From a virus, in the IMG/VR virus record IMGVR_UViG_3300037847_000441, positions 1-56,292 of that record: 56,292 nt of DNA, one strand, 5' to 3'. Position 1 is the stretch's first letter. Each line of letters begins with the position of its first letter. Positions 6,847-16,153 of the stretch are shown piece by piece. The notes below the pieces were generated by a model, which was given only the letters and a program-made list of their open reading frames with translations, ran no database searches and was not told the origin of the DNA. The position numbers were made by a program, and so were the translations under genes.

Positions 6847-7461
6847 TTAAGCCGTTGATGCCGTAGCAGTTACAAAACGATCACGGTGATGGTTCAACCA
6901 AACTTCAAGAATTGGTTTCGCATCATCGCTACCCTCGTCTGGAAACTTAGCTCTGCCAATCGCACGAACAGCAGCAGCAGATTCAACACCAGACGCACCA
7001 TCAAGATAGTAGCTGGATTGACCTGTAACTGTGTTACCACTAGAAGCAGTTGAGCTAACGGTCACATTATAGTTTTTAACAACAAGCAACTCAGCCGCTG
7101 AAACGGTGAGAGATGCTTGAATGTAATAAGTCTGATCAGGATCAGTTATTACAAAGAATTTAATATCCGTGGCTGATACAGTACCCGGCCAAAAACGTGA
7201 GAACTTTTGCTCTCCATTTTCTACATACTGACAACCCATGAAAACTCCAGAAGGCTTCAGAGTTGCAGCAATAAATGGAGATATAGTAGCGAAGTTAGCA
7301 CCCGGCAAAACCACTGGATCACCAGTAAAGATTTTGTTCGTGGGGCTACCTGTCATACCAGTTGAGGTAATCTCAATGGTATCCGTGACAGCTTCATTAT
7401 TATAGTTACCACCTTTTTTACGAGCAGGAATGAAACCACGAAATGCTGCGGTACTAGACAT
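6847..7461 (-). CDS. Structural protein upstream of capsid gene (204 aa)
   Basis: Beta-rich with Thr/Ser/Val stretches (TDTIEITSTGMTGSPTNKIF, YNVTVSSTASSGNTVTGQ) and a C-terminal helical segment ending NHHRDRFVTATASTA. It begins SSTAAFRGFIPARKKGG. It shares the higher-GC, high-expression codon use of the capsid gene and has its own strong ribosome site. The position and composition fit a head decoration or capsid-stabilising protein, but no family was recognised. Confidence 0.7.
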   Translation of the reverse strand: MSSTAAFRGFIPARKKGGNYNNEAVTDTIEITSTGMTGSPTNKIFTGDPVVLPGANFATISPFIAATLKPSGVFMGCQYVENGEQKFSRFWPGTVSATDIKFFVITDPDQTYYIQASLTVSAAELLVVKNYNVTVSSTASSGNTVTGQSSYYLDGASGVESAAAVRAIGRAKFPDEGSDDAKPILEVWLNHHRDRFVTATASTA

Positions 7462-7491
7462 GTTTCATTCTCCTTAATAATTAAGAGGCAG

Positions 7492-7980
7492 TTAGTCTTG
7501 AAAAGACGGTTGTCTACCTCTGGTTGTAACAGAACGGCTAGTATTAGAAATAGGCATACGAGAATCAGAATTTTTCATGAGTTGTGCATTAACTGCATCC
7601 ATCATGTTATTAGCTTTATCTTCATAGTATTTCTGTCTAGCCTTTGCTTTTCCTGCTGGTATCTTAGCAAGAGCTAAGTCTCCACGACTTACTGTGCCAT
7701 GATACCTGCCACCCTCTTTCACGACAGAGGATAAAGCCATTTCAGGTACTTCTTCAGGATCAACGAACACCCAACCTTCTTGTTGTTTTTTACCAACATT
7801 AATATAGTCATCTTGGCCTTGAAGGGAGACTCGTATCCAACGTAATGCCATTTGTTCTTGATCAAACCTCTGCTGTACAGCTTCAGGAATATCAAGAGCA
7901 TTAGGCTCTTCAAATGTCCACTGTTCTTCTCTCACTGAATTTTCTCTTTGACTTTTAGTACGTGATTCATTTCGTGTCAT
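7492..7980 (-). CDS. Hypothetical head-assembly region protein (162 aa)
   Basis: The start is placed at ATG 7980 (MTRNESRTKSQRENSVREEQ) because GGAGG lies 5 bases before it; a GTG four codons upstream overlaps that ribosome site and is unlikely. Basic N-terminus, then a segment with PEAVQQRFDQEQMALRWIRV and GWVFVDPEEVPEMALSSVVK. The VDPEEVPE and GRYHGTVSRGDLALAKIP strings look folded. It lies between the scaffold and the capsid-linked genes and may help head assembly. No known family recognised. Confidence 0.7.
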   Translation of the reverse strand: MTRNESRTKSQRENSVREEQWTFEEPNALDIPEAVQQRFDQEQMALRWIRVSLQGQDDYINVGKKQQEGWVFVDPEEVPEMALSSVVKEGGRYHGTVSRGDLALAKIPAGKAKARQKYYEDKANNMMDAVNAQLMKNSDSRMPISNTSRSVTTRGRQPSFQD

Positions 7981-7993
7981 ATTTTCCTCCACG

Positions 7994-8965
7994 CTATGTT
8001 ATATTCGTATATTCACCGTCAGCCTGAGTAACTTTCATTTTCTCAGCGGCATATTGTTCAAGTGGGATACCCCATTTATTAGCAAGTCTTACGTCTTCTT
8101 TCGAAAGCTTAACTTTTTTACTAGAGGTCGGAGATGAGCGTGAACTCCCCGACACCACTTGAGCAGGTTCTTTCGTGTTATCCTGCACACGCTGCGAAGT
8201 TTGACCAAAAGCCGTTTCCAACCGTTTGTCAATTTCTTCATAAAATTCGTCATCATTAGGGTCATATCCCTCATTCTTTAATTCTGCATCTAGTGCTAAT
8301 GCAGCAGCAGTTTTAATTGTATCTTTACCAAACCACTCATTTTCTTCAGCCCACTCTTGAGCTTTTGGATCTACAGCTTGAGTTTGTTGTTGTGGCTGTT
8401 GAACCTGTTGTTGTGGTTGTTCTTGTTCTTTTTGTTTAACTTGTCTTTCTAATCTAGTTTTCCAATTTTGTATTGACTTTAATTCTGATTTAGCTTCTGT
8501 TAAAGCTTCTTGTGCAGCTAAAGCTTTATCTTTATCACCAGAATCAAAAGCTTCAAGATATGCTGCTCTTGCAAGTTCAACTGTTCTTTCTAAATTTTGT
8601 TCATTTGTATTAATACTTGAACTTGTTACTTGTGCTAAATCATTAGATTTAGTTTTTAAACTTTTTTGTAACTCTTCATTTTGTGCTATTAATTTTTGAA
8701 TTTGTTCTTCACGTTCTTTACGTTGTTTTACAAGTTGTCTAATTCTTCTTTCAGCACCTTTAGTTTTAATACCATCTAACTCTTTAGGTTGTTCTTGAAC
8801 TTCTTCTTGAGGTGCAGCTTCAACAACTTCTTCTTTTGGTTGTTCTTCTACAGTTTCAAGAACTTCTTCTTTTTCTTCTTCACCCTCAACTTCAAATTCT
8901 ATTTTATTATCTTCATTTTTTGATGGAACTTCAATAGTGTCCCATCCCTCATTTTGATCACTCAT
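7994..8965 (-). CDS. Capsid scaffold-like protein
   Basis: 323 residues, very acidic at the N-terminus (KIEFEVEGEEEKEEVLETVE), then a long coiled coil of about residues 70-190 (RRIRQLVKQRKEREEQIQKL) and a Gln-rich linker (EQPQQQVQQPQQQTQ), ending in a basic C-terminal segment (SSRSSPTSSKKVKLSKEDVR). Acidic, elongated, helical proteins with a basic C-terminal capsid-binding end, encoded just upstream of the major capsid gene, are typical phage scaffolds. It probably directs procapsid assembly and leaves before or during packaging. A likely promoter (9011-9039) lies 45 bases upstream, so scaffold and capsid can be boosted separately. Confidence 0.75.
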   Translation of the reverse strand: MSDQNEGWDTIEVPSKNEDNKIEFEVEGEEEKEEVLETVEEQPKEEVVEAAPQEEVQEQPKELDGIKTKGAERRIRQLVKQRKEREEQIQKLIAQNEELQKSLKTKSNDLAQVTSSSINTNEQNLERTVELARAAYLEAFDSGDKDKALAAQEALTEAKSELKSIQNWKTRLERQVKQKEQEQPQQQVQQPQQQTQAVDPKAQEWAEENEWFGKDTIKTAAALALDAELKNEGYDPNDDEFYEEIDKRLETAFGQTSQRVQDNTKEPAQVVSGSSRSSPTSSKKVKLSKEDVRLANKWGIPLEQYAAEKMKVTQADGEYTNIT

Positions 8966-9010
8966 TATTTTCTCCGCTAGTCACGACCTAAACGATTACG
9001 TTTTTTTACT

Positions 9011-9039
9011 ATTATATCACAAAAAGTTAAATATCACAA
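9011..9039 (-). promoter_or_regulatory. Leftward sigma70-like promoter for scaffold/capsid genes
   Basis: Minus strand: TTGTGA (9039-9034), 17-bp spacer, TATAAT (9016-9011), with an extended TG one base before the -10 hexamer. It lies between the GroES stop and the scaffold start and would give a leader of about 39 bases containing GGAG. The 17 bases TTTTTGTGATATAATAG here also occur on the plus strand at 22252-22268. Confidence 0.65.
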
Positions 9040-9040
9040 A

Positions 9041-9481
9041 TCATGCAGACCCTTTTGTTAAATTAAATGTAGGATCAAGATCTTTTGGATCAGGTACTCT
9101 CATACTAATTTGATCATCAAATAAAAGTATTAGACGAACACCTTTGTAAAAAAGCTTTGTTCCAGTATGTTTTCCATAGCATACATAGTCTCCTACATTA
9201 CACCATGCTCCATTTGGAAACTTATCTTTTTCACAATATGCTAGATCTCCCATTGCAAGAACCTGACCAACTGTGGTAAGATATGACATGTCTTCCCTTG
9301 TTGAGTCAGGAATAAAGATACCACCTTTAGTTTTACTTTTTACTGATACTGGACGAACTAGGACATGATATCCCGGTAAATCAGGTAGTGGTGATGGATC
9401 AGGTTTTTCTTCTGGATCAGTAATCCATAAATCATTTTTTAATGCCCCGCCCATTTGTACTTGTTGCATGTTATTCGTCAT
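9041..9481 (-). CDS. groES: GroES-like co-chaperonin
   Basis: 146 residues with a GroES (Cpn10) fold signature. YHVLVRPVSVKSKTKGGIFI (about residues 38-57) contains the mobile loop with the GG-hydrophobic-hydrophobic element that docks to GroEL. VGQVLAMGD and NVGDYVCYGKHTGTKLFYKG match the core beta barrel. A 35-residue acidic/Pro-rich N-terminal extension (DPEEKPDPSPLPDLPG) and a C-terminal tail make it longer than the usual 95-100 residues. Phage-encoded co-chaperonins (for example T4 gp31) adapt host GroEL to fold the capsid protein. Its location just before scaffold and capsid fits that job. It overlaps the upstream gene by 11 bases. Confidence 0.88.
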   Translation of the reverse strand: MTNNMQQVQMGGALKNDLWITDPEEKPDPSPLPDLPGYHVLVRPVSVKSKTKGGIFIPDSTREDMSYLTTVGQVLAMGDLAYCEKDKFPNGAWCNVGDYVCYGKHTGTKLFYKGVRLILLFDDQISMRVPDPKDLDPTFNLTKGSA

Positions 9482-9665
9482 CCTCCATGTGTAGACGTTT
9501 TTTGTAAATTGAAGTTAAGTTATCTCTGGCCCATTGTATACCAACAATAGAACCAACTATTTGTCTATAGTGTGAATAATCTTCAGCCATACCTTCACCA
9601 AGATTATTTTTTAGTTTGTCTATTTCTTCATTAAACTCTAAAACAATTTCATTCCATATTTCCAT
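9471..9665 (-). CDS. Small helical hypothetical protein (64 aa)
   Basis: Acidic, fully helical in appearance (EIWNEIVLEFNEEIDKLKNN, then DYSHYRQIVGSIVGIQWARD), ending KRLHMEDDE. No membrane segment or catalytic motif. It sits between the portal-linked genes and GroES, with its 3' end overlapping the GroES start. Probably a small assembly factor; function unknown. Confidence 0.7.
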   Translation of the reverse strand: MEIWNEIVLEFNEEIDKLKNNLGEGMAEDYSHYRQIVGSIVGIQWARDNLTSIYKKRLHMEDDE

Positions 9666-9667
9666 TA

Positions 9668-9832
9668 TTATTTAAGTGTTCCTTTCTCCTCACCTTTCCA
9701 AGAATAATCATCCCATTTATTAAGTGCTGAACGAATATTACGTCCACCAGTTACGTCTTGAGCATATGCGTCACCAAAAGTTGTATCAGTTTCTTTTACA
9801 TTCTCAAGATATCCTTTACCTTTCTGCATCAT
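9668..9832 (-). CDS. Small hypothetical protein after portal (54 aa)
   Basis: The frame starts at ATG 9832 (MMQKGKGYLENVKETDTTFG; a second ATG follows at once) and ends at 9668. It overlaps the last 17 bases of the portal gene in another frame. GGAG lies upstream at a workable distance. The sequence contains DVTGGRNIRSALNKWDDYSW and ends EEKGTLK. It fills an otherwise empty 150-base gap in a dense operon. No family recognised. Confidence 0.6.
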   Translation of the reverse strand: MMQKGKGYLENVKETDTTFGDAYAQDVTGGRNIRSALNKWDDYSWKGEEKGTLK

Positions 9833-12371
9833 TTCTCATCTCCGTTATTTGTTGATTCGCTACTTTTAACATATTTTCAATGGCTGTTTGATCTATTTCT
9901 TTTTGATCTTCCATTTGTTTCTTTAACATATCTGACATATATTTAGCTAATTCTTTTCTTTGATCAAGTTCTAGTTTACTTTCTTCTATTTGTATTTTAG
10001 CTTGTATCTCTGCTTCTTTAATAGCTTCTTTAGACTCACGATTAAGTTGAGCCTGTTCTTCTTTCATTTTACTTTGACCTGTAACTTTTAACATATCTAT
10101 AATTTGAGCAGTCTCTTTTATTTCAAGCTCTTTATTTTTGAGTTCTAACTCTGCTGCATCACTGGCCGTATCAGATTGTAGCTTTTGTTTTTCAAGTTCT
10201 ACTTTTGCTTGTTCAAGTGCTACAAGTTGTTGTTCTGGAGATTGAGCCATACCCATTGCTTGATTTGCACTAAGAACTTGTTGTGCAGCTTGAGCCATTA
10301 CCATTTCTATTACAGATGGATTCTGTGCTTGCTCTGGTGGAACTTGCTGCATTAATTGTTGTGTTACACCACTTACTTGCTCTTGATATTTCATAATAGA
10401 ATGTTCTTGAATATTAGCTTGTAAGATTGGAGCAATACGTTCCATTATTGGATTAGCACCATTTTGTGGATCTTGTAAATATGCCATCTTTGTTTGAATA
10501 TGTGCATCATGATTCTGACCCGGAAAAGCTGCAATAGGAACACCCTTAGTTGCTGCCATAATATCAGATACAGGATCAAGTTGTTGAGGCTCAATCTTTG
10601 GTGGAAGTATCTGATCTATATTAGGCATATTAGCTGCATTTAATATTGTACGATTAAGTGCTTCAAGATTAAACATCCCCGGTGGAGATTGTTGTGCCAT
10701 CTGTAATGCCATATTAGCCATCATCATGCGGTGAGCATTAGATGGAATATTAGGATCAGACACAGGAAGAATATCTATACGACCATCAAAGTCTCTCTTA
10801 AATATATTACGAGATTCGTATGGTACATCATATGGATATTGTGTAGGTAGATAATCAAAATCAATACGTGCTAATATTCTAAATTCATCTTTTTGTGCTT
10901 TGTGTAATCTTTTATGAACCGCACTAAAGAATTTACTTGATGCTTCTAATAGTGCCATAGTTGTACCAACGGGTCCATAGGAGGCAGCATCAGAGATAAC
11001 TTGCTCTGTGCTATCCGCAAACTTCTGACCAGCAGCAGTTACGAAATTTAACATCTGGAATAGAGTAGAGGAAGGCTCTTTGTAGGGGAGAGGAACAATA
11101 GCCTTTGATAAGTCTACACCAGTTGCTTCAACCTCCTTGAACTCGCCGGGTGATATAGGATCATTGTCACCAACCATCCTTACACCTTTGGCCTTAAACC
11201 CTCCCGGTAAATTAGCAAACTGACCTGCGTCTATGAGGGACCGCATTGCAGCAGTTGCTGACATCGTGAGATTGCCTAAGAAGTGTATAAGACCAAATCC
11301 ATAGAAACCAAAGCCGGGTACAAACCTATAGTGGACAAAATGATTTATCTTCTCTTTGTTTGCATCGTTTTCCTTATAGTTTCTACGAATACTTAGTACT
11401 TGTCGAGAATCTTTCTCAACAGTTATGATATAGGGAAGAAGTTCTCCTTCTTCTTCTATATCTAAATAGCAATGTTGCTCTAATAAAACATATTGTGGAT
11501 CATTATCTGAAGAGGGAGACAAACCAATAATAGTATCTATCTTTTCTCCAAAATCAGTTATGGCTCCCATAGAAGGTTCTGGTAGATCAACATCTTCATA
11601 AACACCAGCCCTAATGTCTCTTTGTATTTCTACAGGGCTACGATAAATTAAATGCGTATATCTATCTGCGTTACCAAGGTCAGTGGCATAGTAAGACACA
11701 TAGAACTGATCTATAGGTATAAACTCTGACTTAGGACGTTTAACTGTAGCATCGTAATACATCTTTTTAAATGCAGAACCAATCAAAGGAAGATGGAACA
11801 ACATTCTTTCAAACTCATCAAAATACTCTGGCATCTGCTCAGTAAGTTGATAGTTCATAAAGTTTTGAACACGATTAGCTTGTAGTTCTTTTTCTTGTGT
11901 AGCTTGTCCTATAATCTGTGTTTTAACAGGGCCGCTTGAAGGAAACAATTCATTAGAAGCTTTTGATTGAAATTTAACAGCAGACTCAATAAGTAATGGA
12001 TGAACTGCTGTACACGCACCTTCAAATGGTTCTGATCCATGTTCTAGTTTAAGACCAAGAAGATCAAAGCCTTTTTCAAACATAGACTCCCACTCTTGTC
12101 TAGAGTCTTTATCTGCTTCAAAATTTTCAATAACAGTATTAGCTATGTCAGCTAGATCTTCATCATCTAACTCTTCTACCATATTGCCAAACCATTCAGC
12201 AACAGAGCCTGTAGCTTCCATTTCTGTATTTTCAGTAAAGTCTACAATAACACCACCATCATCGTCTACTTCAAAAGTAGCGTTTAGATTATCTTCCATC
12301 ATAGCTTCAGGAGCTATTTTAATATTTTCTTCTTGAGGTATCTGCTCAAGTGGATTTTGTTCTACAGCCAT
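9816..12371 (-). CDS. Portal protein
   Basis: 851 residues, placed after the large terminase and before the scaffold and capsid, the classic portal position. The N-terminus is acidic. The core has features of P22/podovirus-type portals: LEHGSEPFEGACTAVHPLLI, SKASNELFP, NFMNYQLTEQMPEYFDEFER, then FVHYRFVPGFGFYGFGLIHF and ANLPGGFKAKGVRM. The last 200 residues are Gln/Glu/Lys-rich coiled coil (about 640-851), like the barrel or crown extension of long portals. Forms the dodecameric channel at one head vertex through which DNA is packaged and ejected, and binds the terminase. Confidence 0.85.
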   Translation of the reverse strand: MAVEQNPLEQIPQEENIKIAPEAMMEDNLNATFEVDDDGGVIVDFTENTEMEATGSVAEWFGNMVEELDDEDLADIANTVIENFEADKDSRQEWESMFEKGFDLLGLKLEHGSEPFEGACTAVHPLLIESAVKFQSKASNELFPSSGPVKTQIIGQATQEKELQANRVQNFMNYQLTEQMPEYFDEFERMLFHLPLIGSAFKKMYYDATVKRPKSEFIPIDQFYVSYYATDLGNADRYTHLIYRSPVEIQRDIRAGVYEDVDLPEPSMGAITDFGEKIDTIIGLSPSSDNDPQYVLLEQHCYLDIEEEGELLPYIITVEKDSRQVLSIRRNYKENDANKEKINHFVHYRFVPGFGFYGFGLIHFLGNLTMSATAAMRSLIDAGQFANLPGGFKAKGVRMVGDNDPISPGEFKEVEATGVDLSKAIVPLPYKEPSSTLFQMLNFVTAAGQKFADSTEQVISDAASYGPVGTTMALLEASSKFFSAVHKRLHKAQKDEFRILARIDFDYLPTQYPYDVPYESRNIFKRDFDGRIDILPVSDPNIPSNAHRMMMANMALQMAQQSPPGMFNLEALNRTILNAANMPNIDQILPPKIEPQQLDPVSDIMAATKGVPIAAFPGQNHDAHIQTKMAYLQDPQNGANPIMERIAPILQANIQEHSIMKYQEQVSGVTQQLMQQVPPEQAQNPSVIEMVMAQAAQQVLSANQAMGMAQSPEQQLVALEQAKVELEKQKLQSDTASDAAELELKNKELEIKETAQIIDMLKVTGQSKMKEEQAQLNRESKEAIKEAEIQAKIQIEESKLELDQRKELAKYMSDMLKKQMEDQKEIDQTAIENMLKVANQQITEMRNDAER

Positions 12372-12388
12372 ATTTTATTTAATCCTTA

Positions 12389-14269
12389 TTAACTTTCAAA
12401 ATTAGAACCCATTCCAAAATAATCATCTAATGCCACAGCTAATGCTTGATTATATGATATATTAGCTACTTTACTTAAATCTTCTGCTTTAGCTTCAACT
12501 TCATTTCTATCTTGAAAACTTAATTTATCTAACTCACTTTTATTTAAGGCTTCTAAATCTTGTCCTGTAATACTTGTTGGATCAGGAGACTGACCTTTAA
12601 TTGTTTCTGCTTGACTAAAACCAAGAGCACTTTTAATATTATCTAAAGCATTTGGAAATGGAACATCAAATCCAAATTCTTGCATAGCTCTAGCACCCAC
12701 AGAATATTTATCTTTTGGATCTCCAAATAATCCACTTGTAAGTAATGCAGTAGGGGTCACTGCATACATTCCCTTACCAAAATCTTCAGCAAGATCTAAC
12801 CCTGCTCCAAAAGCTTCAGCTATTTGTGATAAAGCATAATCAGCCGCATCTGGTCCACTAAAACCTAGTGTTGAACTTTCAGGTTTACCAGTAGGATCAT
12901 CAGGATCTATTTGAAAATCTATTCCTACATCAACATCTAATCCTTTTTCAAAAACATCTATTCGAGCGTCTATTACATTTTTTACATCTATTGGATCTGG
13001 ATCAATACCAGTTTTTGCTTTAATTTCTTCTGCTACTGTCTGTTCATAAGTTTTTGGATCTGGTTCTGGATCTGGAACAAAAGAGGTAGGATCAGTAATT
13101 TCTTCAAATTTTTGTAAATTAAACTCTTCACGAAAATCAGCTATTTCGGCTTGTCTTTTTTCTCTTTCTTGTTTCTCTTGTTCGTCTTTTATTTCTTGAT
13201 TAATTTTATCTATTTGTGCTTGTATATTATCTTCATCTGTTTCTGAAGGACCATTACCTCCTGACTTGTCATCTGTACCAAAGTCATCATCTTTATAGTC
13301 TTCATCATACATATCTTGTTGTTGTTGTTGTCTGTCTGATTCAGACTCACTTTCAGAACTACTGCTACTACTACTACTATTGCTACTATTACCACCAGCT
13401 TGTCTAGCAACAATAGGTAGTCCAACCAAACCACCTTGAGAAGAATATACTATAGGAAAAGGTTCGGGTTTAGGTGGATCAGGTTCGGGTTTAGGTGGAT
13501 CAGGTTCTGGAGTTAGAAGTTCTTCAAGAGGAGTATATTCTAAATCTCGATCAGGATCTATAGGATTAAATCGTGATTGAAGTCTTTCTCTTGGTAAAAA
13601 ATCTTCATCAAATATTGGAGCTACATATCCCGAACCTACATCTCTAATCGGTTCAAACTCTAAACTTTTTCTACCGCCTATAGGAGTAAAATCTTCTCCA
13701 TAGTCTACTTCTTCTATATTAGCTTTAAATGCAAGTTCACGTTCTTCTTCACTAACTTCTTCACCAAGAAAATCTTTTAAATTAACAAAGTCTTTTCTAG
13801 CTTGTGCTTTAAAATTTTCTAATCTTTGTTCTTCTGCTAATGTGGGATCATCTCTTACATCAGGAGCACCAAAACCCTTACCTTCTTTGGCTAACTCTAA
13901 TTGTTTTTTTAAATCATTTAAACTTTGAATAGGTAAGTCAACAAGTTCTGGTCTTTGTACAAGACGAATAGCACTTGTATTAAAATCTGTTATTGGTCCT
14001 TCTTTAAAAGCAGGATCATCATAATCAACTACATAGCTAAAATCTGAGTACTCAGGATCATACTGAGCAAATTGATATCTATTTAAAAGATCAGTAATTA
14101 AAGGATCATCTTTATATTCTTTAAAAAATTCTGATGCTTCAGGACCACCTAATTTAAGATAGTCTTCTTCAGTAAGCATATCAGGACCAAATGCTTGAAG
14201 ACCTGTAGAAGCATACCTTCGTAAGTCAACGCCACGAGTACCCGGTCTTTTTCTAAAAGTAGCTGACAT
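12389..14269 (-). CDS. Large acidic, partly disordered protein between terL and portal (626 aa)
   Basis: Not recognised. It is rich in Asp, Glu, Pro and Ser. Near residues 255-270 it has a repeated KPEPDPPKPEP element, then LVGLPIVARQAGG, then a low-complexity run of Asn/Ser, Ser/Glu and Gln (about residues 290-315), followed by Asp-rich coiled sequence. The ends look more ordered. The gene lies between terL and portal, has a leftward promoter just upstream, and carries two GG motifs seen in other late proteins. It could be a virion or assembly protein. Length and low complexity make a simple enzyme unlikely. Confidence 0.7.
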   Translation of the reverse strand: MSATFRKRPGTRGVDLRRYASTGLQAFGPDMLTEEDYLKLGGPEASEFFKEYKDDPLITDLLNRYQFAQYDPEYSDFSYVVDYDDPAFKEGPITDFNTSAIRLVQRPELVDLPIQSLNDLKKQLELAKEGKGFGAPDVRDDPTLAEEQRLENFKAQARKDFVNLKDFLGEEVSEEERELAFKANIEEVDYGEDFTPIGGRKSLEFEPIRDVGSGYVAPIFDEDFLPRERLQSRFNPIDPDRDLEYTPLEELLTPEPDPPKPEPDPPKPEPFPIVYSSQGGLVGLPIVARQAGGNSSNSSSSSSSSESESESDRQQQQQDMYDEDYKDDDFGTDDKSGGNGPSETDEDNIQAQIDKINQEIKDEQEKQEREKRQAEIADFREEFNLQKFEEITDPTSFVPDPEPDPKTYEQTVAEEIKAKTGIDPDPIDVKNVIDARIDVFEKGLDVDVGIDFQIDPDDPTGKPESSTLGFSGPDAADYALSQIAEAFGAGLDLAEDFGKGMYAVTPTALLTSGLFGDPKDKYSVGARAMQEFGFDVPFPNALDNIKSALGFSQAETIKGQSPDPTSITGQDLEALNKSELDKLSFQDRNEVEAKAEDLSKVANISYNQALAVALDDYFGMGSNFES

Positions 14270-14296
14270 GATTTCCCCTAAACTTTAATATACTAT

Positions 14297-14325
14297 AGTA
14301 TATCATACTTTTTTAATATTCGCAA
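14297..14325 (-). promoter_or_regulatory. Leftward promoter upstream of 626-residue gene
   Basis: Minus strand: TTGCGA (14325-14320), 17-bp spacer, TATACT (14302-14297) preceded by TGA (extended -10). It occupies the 57-base gap between the terL stop and the next start. The -10 lies in a small palindrome (TATACTATAGTATA). It could boost the portal and downstream genes relative to terL. Confidence 0.55.
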
Positions 14326-14326
14326 A

Positions 14327-15865
14327 TTATATATTCCAATAAGTTGCTCTTTTACTTCTTTCACCATCTTCATACTCAGGATCATCAGGATGTGTAAGAT
14401 GCCACGAGTCTTTCATATAATGCACAGCCATTGTCAAAGCATCTACCTGATCATCATGGGCCGCATTTGGAAAACGTATGAGTTCTTCTATTAGATCGTC
14501 TGCCCACTTTTTATTTGTAGGTATCCATACTCTACCTGATTCCATCATGGGTGTAGATGCGTATACCCTTGCAGTCTTGTCTCTATCAGGCATATATTCT
14601 AAAATAGGTAGACCAGCCCTACGCATATCTTGTATTAAAGACTGACCAGATGCTTTCTTTTCTATCATGCAGACATCAGGCTTATGTTGATTATATAATC
14701 TTTGTGCTAACTTTCTTAACTCTGGATATTCAAATCTACCTTTAATATTACCAAGAAGTATTAGGTGAGGAGCATAATCTTCATATCCTTGATCATCTTG
14801 ATTATACATATAGAAGATACCCCATGTTTGTATTACACTATAATCAGCAGTGCTTGATGTAGAGAACGCTGTATCATAAGTTTGTATTACAAAGTCACAG
14901 GTAGGTGGCTCATCATACTCCCAGTTTTGAAGCCATCGTTTTTTTATGAGGCCACCTTCTTCAGGTGTAGGGTCTTGCATGTAGAGAGCATTCCAATAAC
15001 GAGAACCATTAGAAGCTTTGATTTCATTCTCATCTACTTTTAGTACACTATCTGGTTTCCATTCTGGAAAATAACTAGATCCTACCGGAAGATCTAACAG
15101 ATCTGCTGCTTCTTCATCTAACCACGCTGGTATCTTTACAACTTCCCACGGTATCGTTTCATAGTCACCCATATTCTCTTGTTGTTTTAAGAGCCAGCCA
15201 CAAAGATCATCATAATGATATCTTGTATTTATTATAACAATAGAACCATTAGGCATAATACGTGTTCTAAGTCCAGCAGGATACCATTCTTTTATAAATC
15301 TTCTACCTGCACTAGAAATTGCATCTTCCTCTGACATAGCATCGTCTAAGATTGCTACATGTGCGCCTCGTCCAGCTATCTGTGAACGTACACCAGCAGC
15401 ATAATACGTACCATTTTGGTTTGTCTTCCACTTTCCTGCGGCTCTAACGTCACTTCGTAAAGACACACCACGAAATACTTTTTGAAACTCCTCTGTGTTT
15501 ACTATATCACGTACTGATCTGCCAAAGTCACTGGCTAGTTGGTCACTATGTGAGATAGTTAGGAGTTCATGCTCTGGGTTTCTACCTATATACCATGCGG
15601 GAAACAGTTTAGAGCAGACAACAGACTTAGAAGATCGTGGAGGCAGAAAGACCATGAGTCTTTTTATTTCTCCTGACTCTACTTGTTGTAGTTTTTCTGA
15701 GATAACTTCTATGTGTCGCCCCATTTTGAAGCCAGACACAAGACTAGGTGCTACTAATCTTACAAAAGACAAGAAGTCAGTGTTACATTGTTGATTAACT
15801 TGCTGAGACAACAGCCCTTCAAGCTGTATATAGGACTCTATATAGTTACTATTTAGTTGTTCCAT
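14327..15865 (-). CDS. terL: Terminase large subunit
   Basis: 512 residues with both enzymatic halves. In the N-terminal ATPase, a Walker A-like PPRSSKS lies at about residues 75-81 after VFLP, and Walker B AILDD at about 171-175. In the C-terminal RNase H-like nuclease, the acidic residues are D331 in QTYDTAFS, E402 in MIEKKASG and D472/D475 in HDDQVDAL. It docks on the portal, pumps DNA into the procapsid with ATP, and cuts concatemers. It is the first gene of the leftward late arm. The small subunit is not beside it but at the far end of the opposite arm (39511). Confidence 0.93.
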   Translation of the reverse strand: MEQLNSNYIESYIQLEGLLSQQVNQQCNTDFLSFVRLVAPSLVSGFKMGRHIEVISEKLQQVESGEIKRLMVFLPPRSSKSVVCSKLFPAWYIGRNPEHELLTISHSDQLASDFGRSVRDIVNTEEFQKVFRGVSLRSDVRAAGKWKTNQNGTYYAAGVRSQIAGRGAHVAILDDAMSEEDAISSAGRRFIKEWYPAGLRTRIMPNGSIVIINTRYHYDDLCGWLLKQQENMGDYETIPWEVVKIPAWLDEEAADLLDLPVGSSYFPEWKPDSVLKVDENEIKASNGSRYWNALYMQDPTPEEGGLIKKRWLQNWEYDEPPTCDFVIQTYDTAFSTSSTADYSVIQTWGIFYMYNQDDQGYEDYAPHLILLGNIKGRFEYPELRKLAQRLYNQHKPDVCMIEKKASGQSLIQDMRRAGLPILEYMPDRDKTARVYASTPMMESGRVWIPTNKKWADDLIEELIRFPNAAHDDQVDALTMAVHYMKDSWHLTHPDDPEYEDGERSKRATYWNI

Positions 15866-15953
15866 AGTAATATTTTATATTATTAATATTAAAATTATAA
15901 AAAAAATATATCTTAGTAGTTAATTAGCTACTAATTAGTTACTCTATAGGTAT

Positions 15954-15982
15954 ATTATACAGTATTATATAGCTATCCACAA
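15954..15982 (-). promoter_or_regulatory. Leftward promoter for terL / late arm
   Basis: Minus strand: TTGTGG (15982-15977), 17-bp spacer, TATAAT (15959-15954). A second TATAAT lies 10 bases upstream (15969-15964), giving the same doubled arrangement as at the hsp20 promoter (34085-34100). It lies about 90 bases before the terL ATG with no gene between. The -35 matches only three consensus bases, so an activator may be needed. Confidence 0.5.
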
Positions 15983-16153
15983 TAGTAATATAAAAAAATA
16001 TCTAATTAATAACTAATTAGTACCGCACTGTGACATTTTTACAACACTTATAGATATCTTTTTTGATTATAGACCCTAGTATTTTGCTAAATATATGTGG
16101 GGGTCATATATATATAGCGTATGCAATGCATTTTTTTTGTGCAGGGTCTGCAA

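Noticed and set aside
13210-13434. Open frames on both strands over the Ser/Gln low-complexity region
   Set aside because: These come from simple repeats (TTG/CTA/ACT triplets) in the 626-residue gene and have no independent signals.
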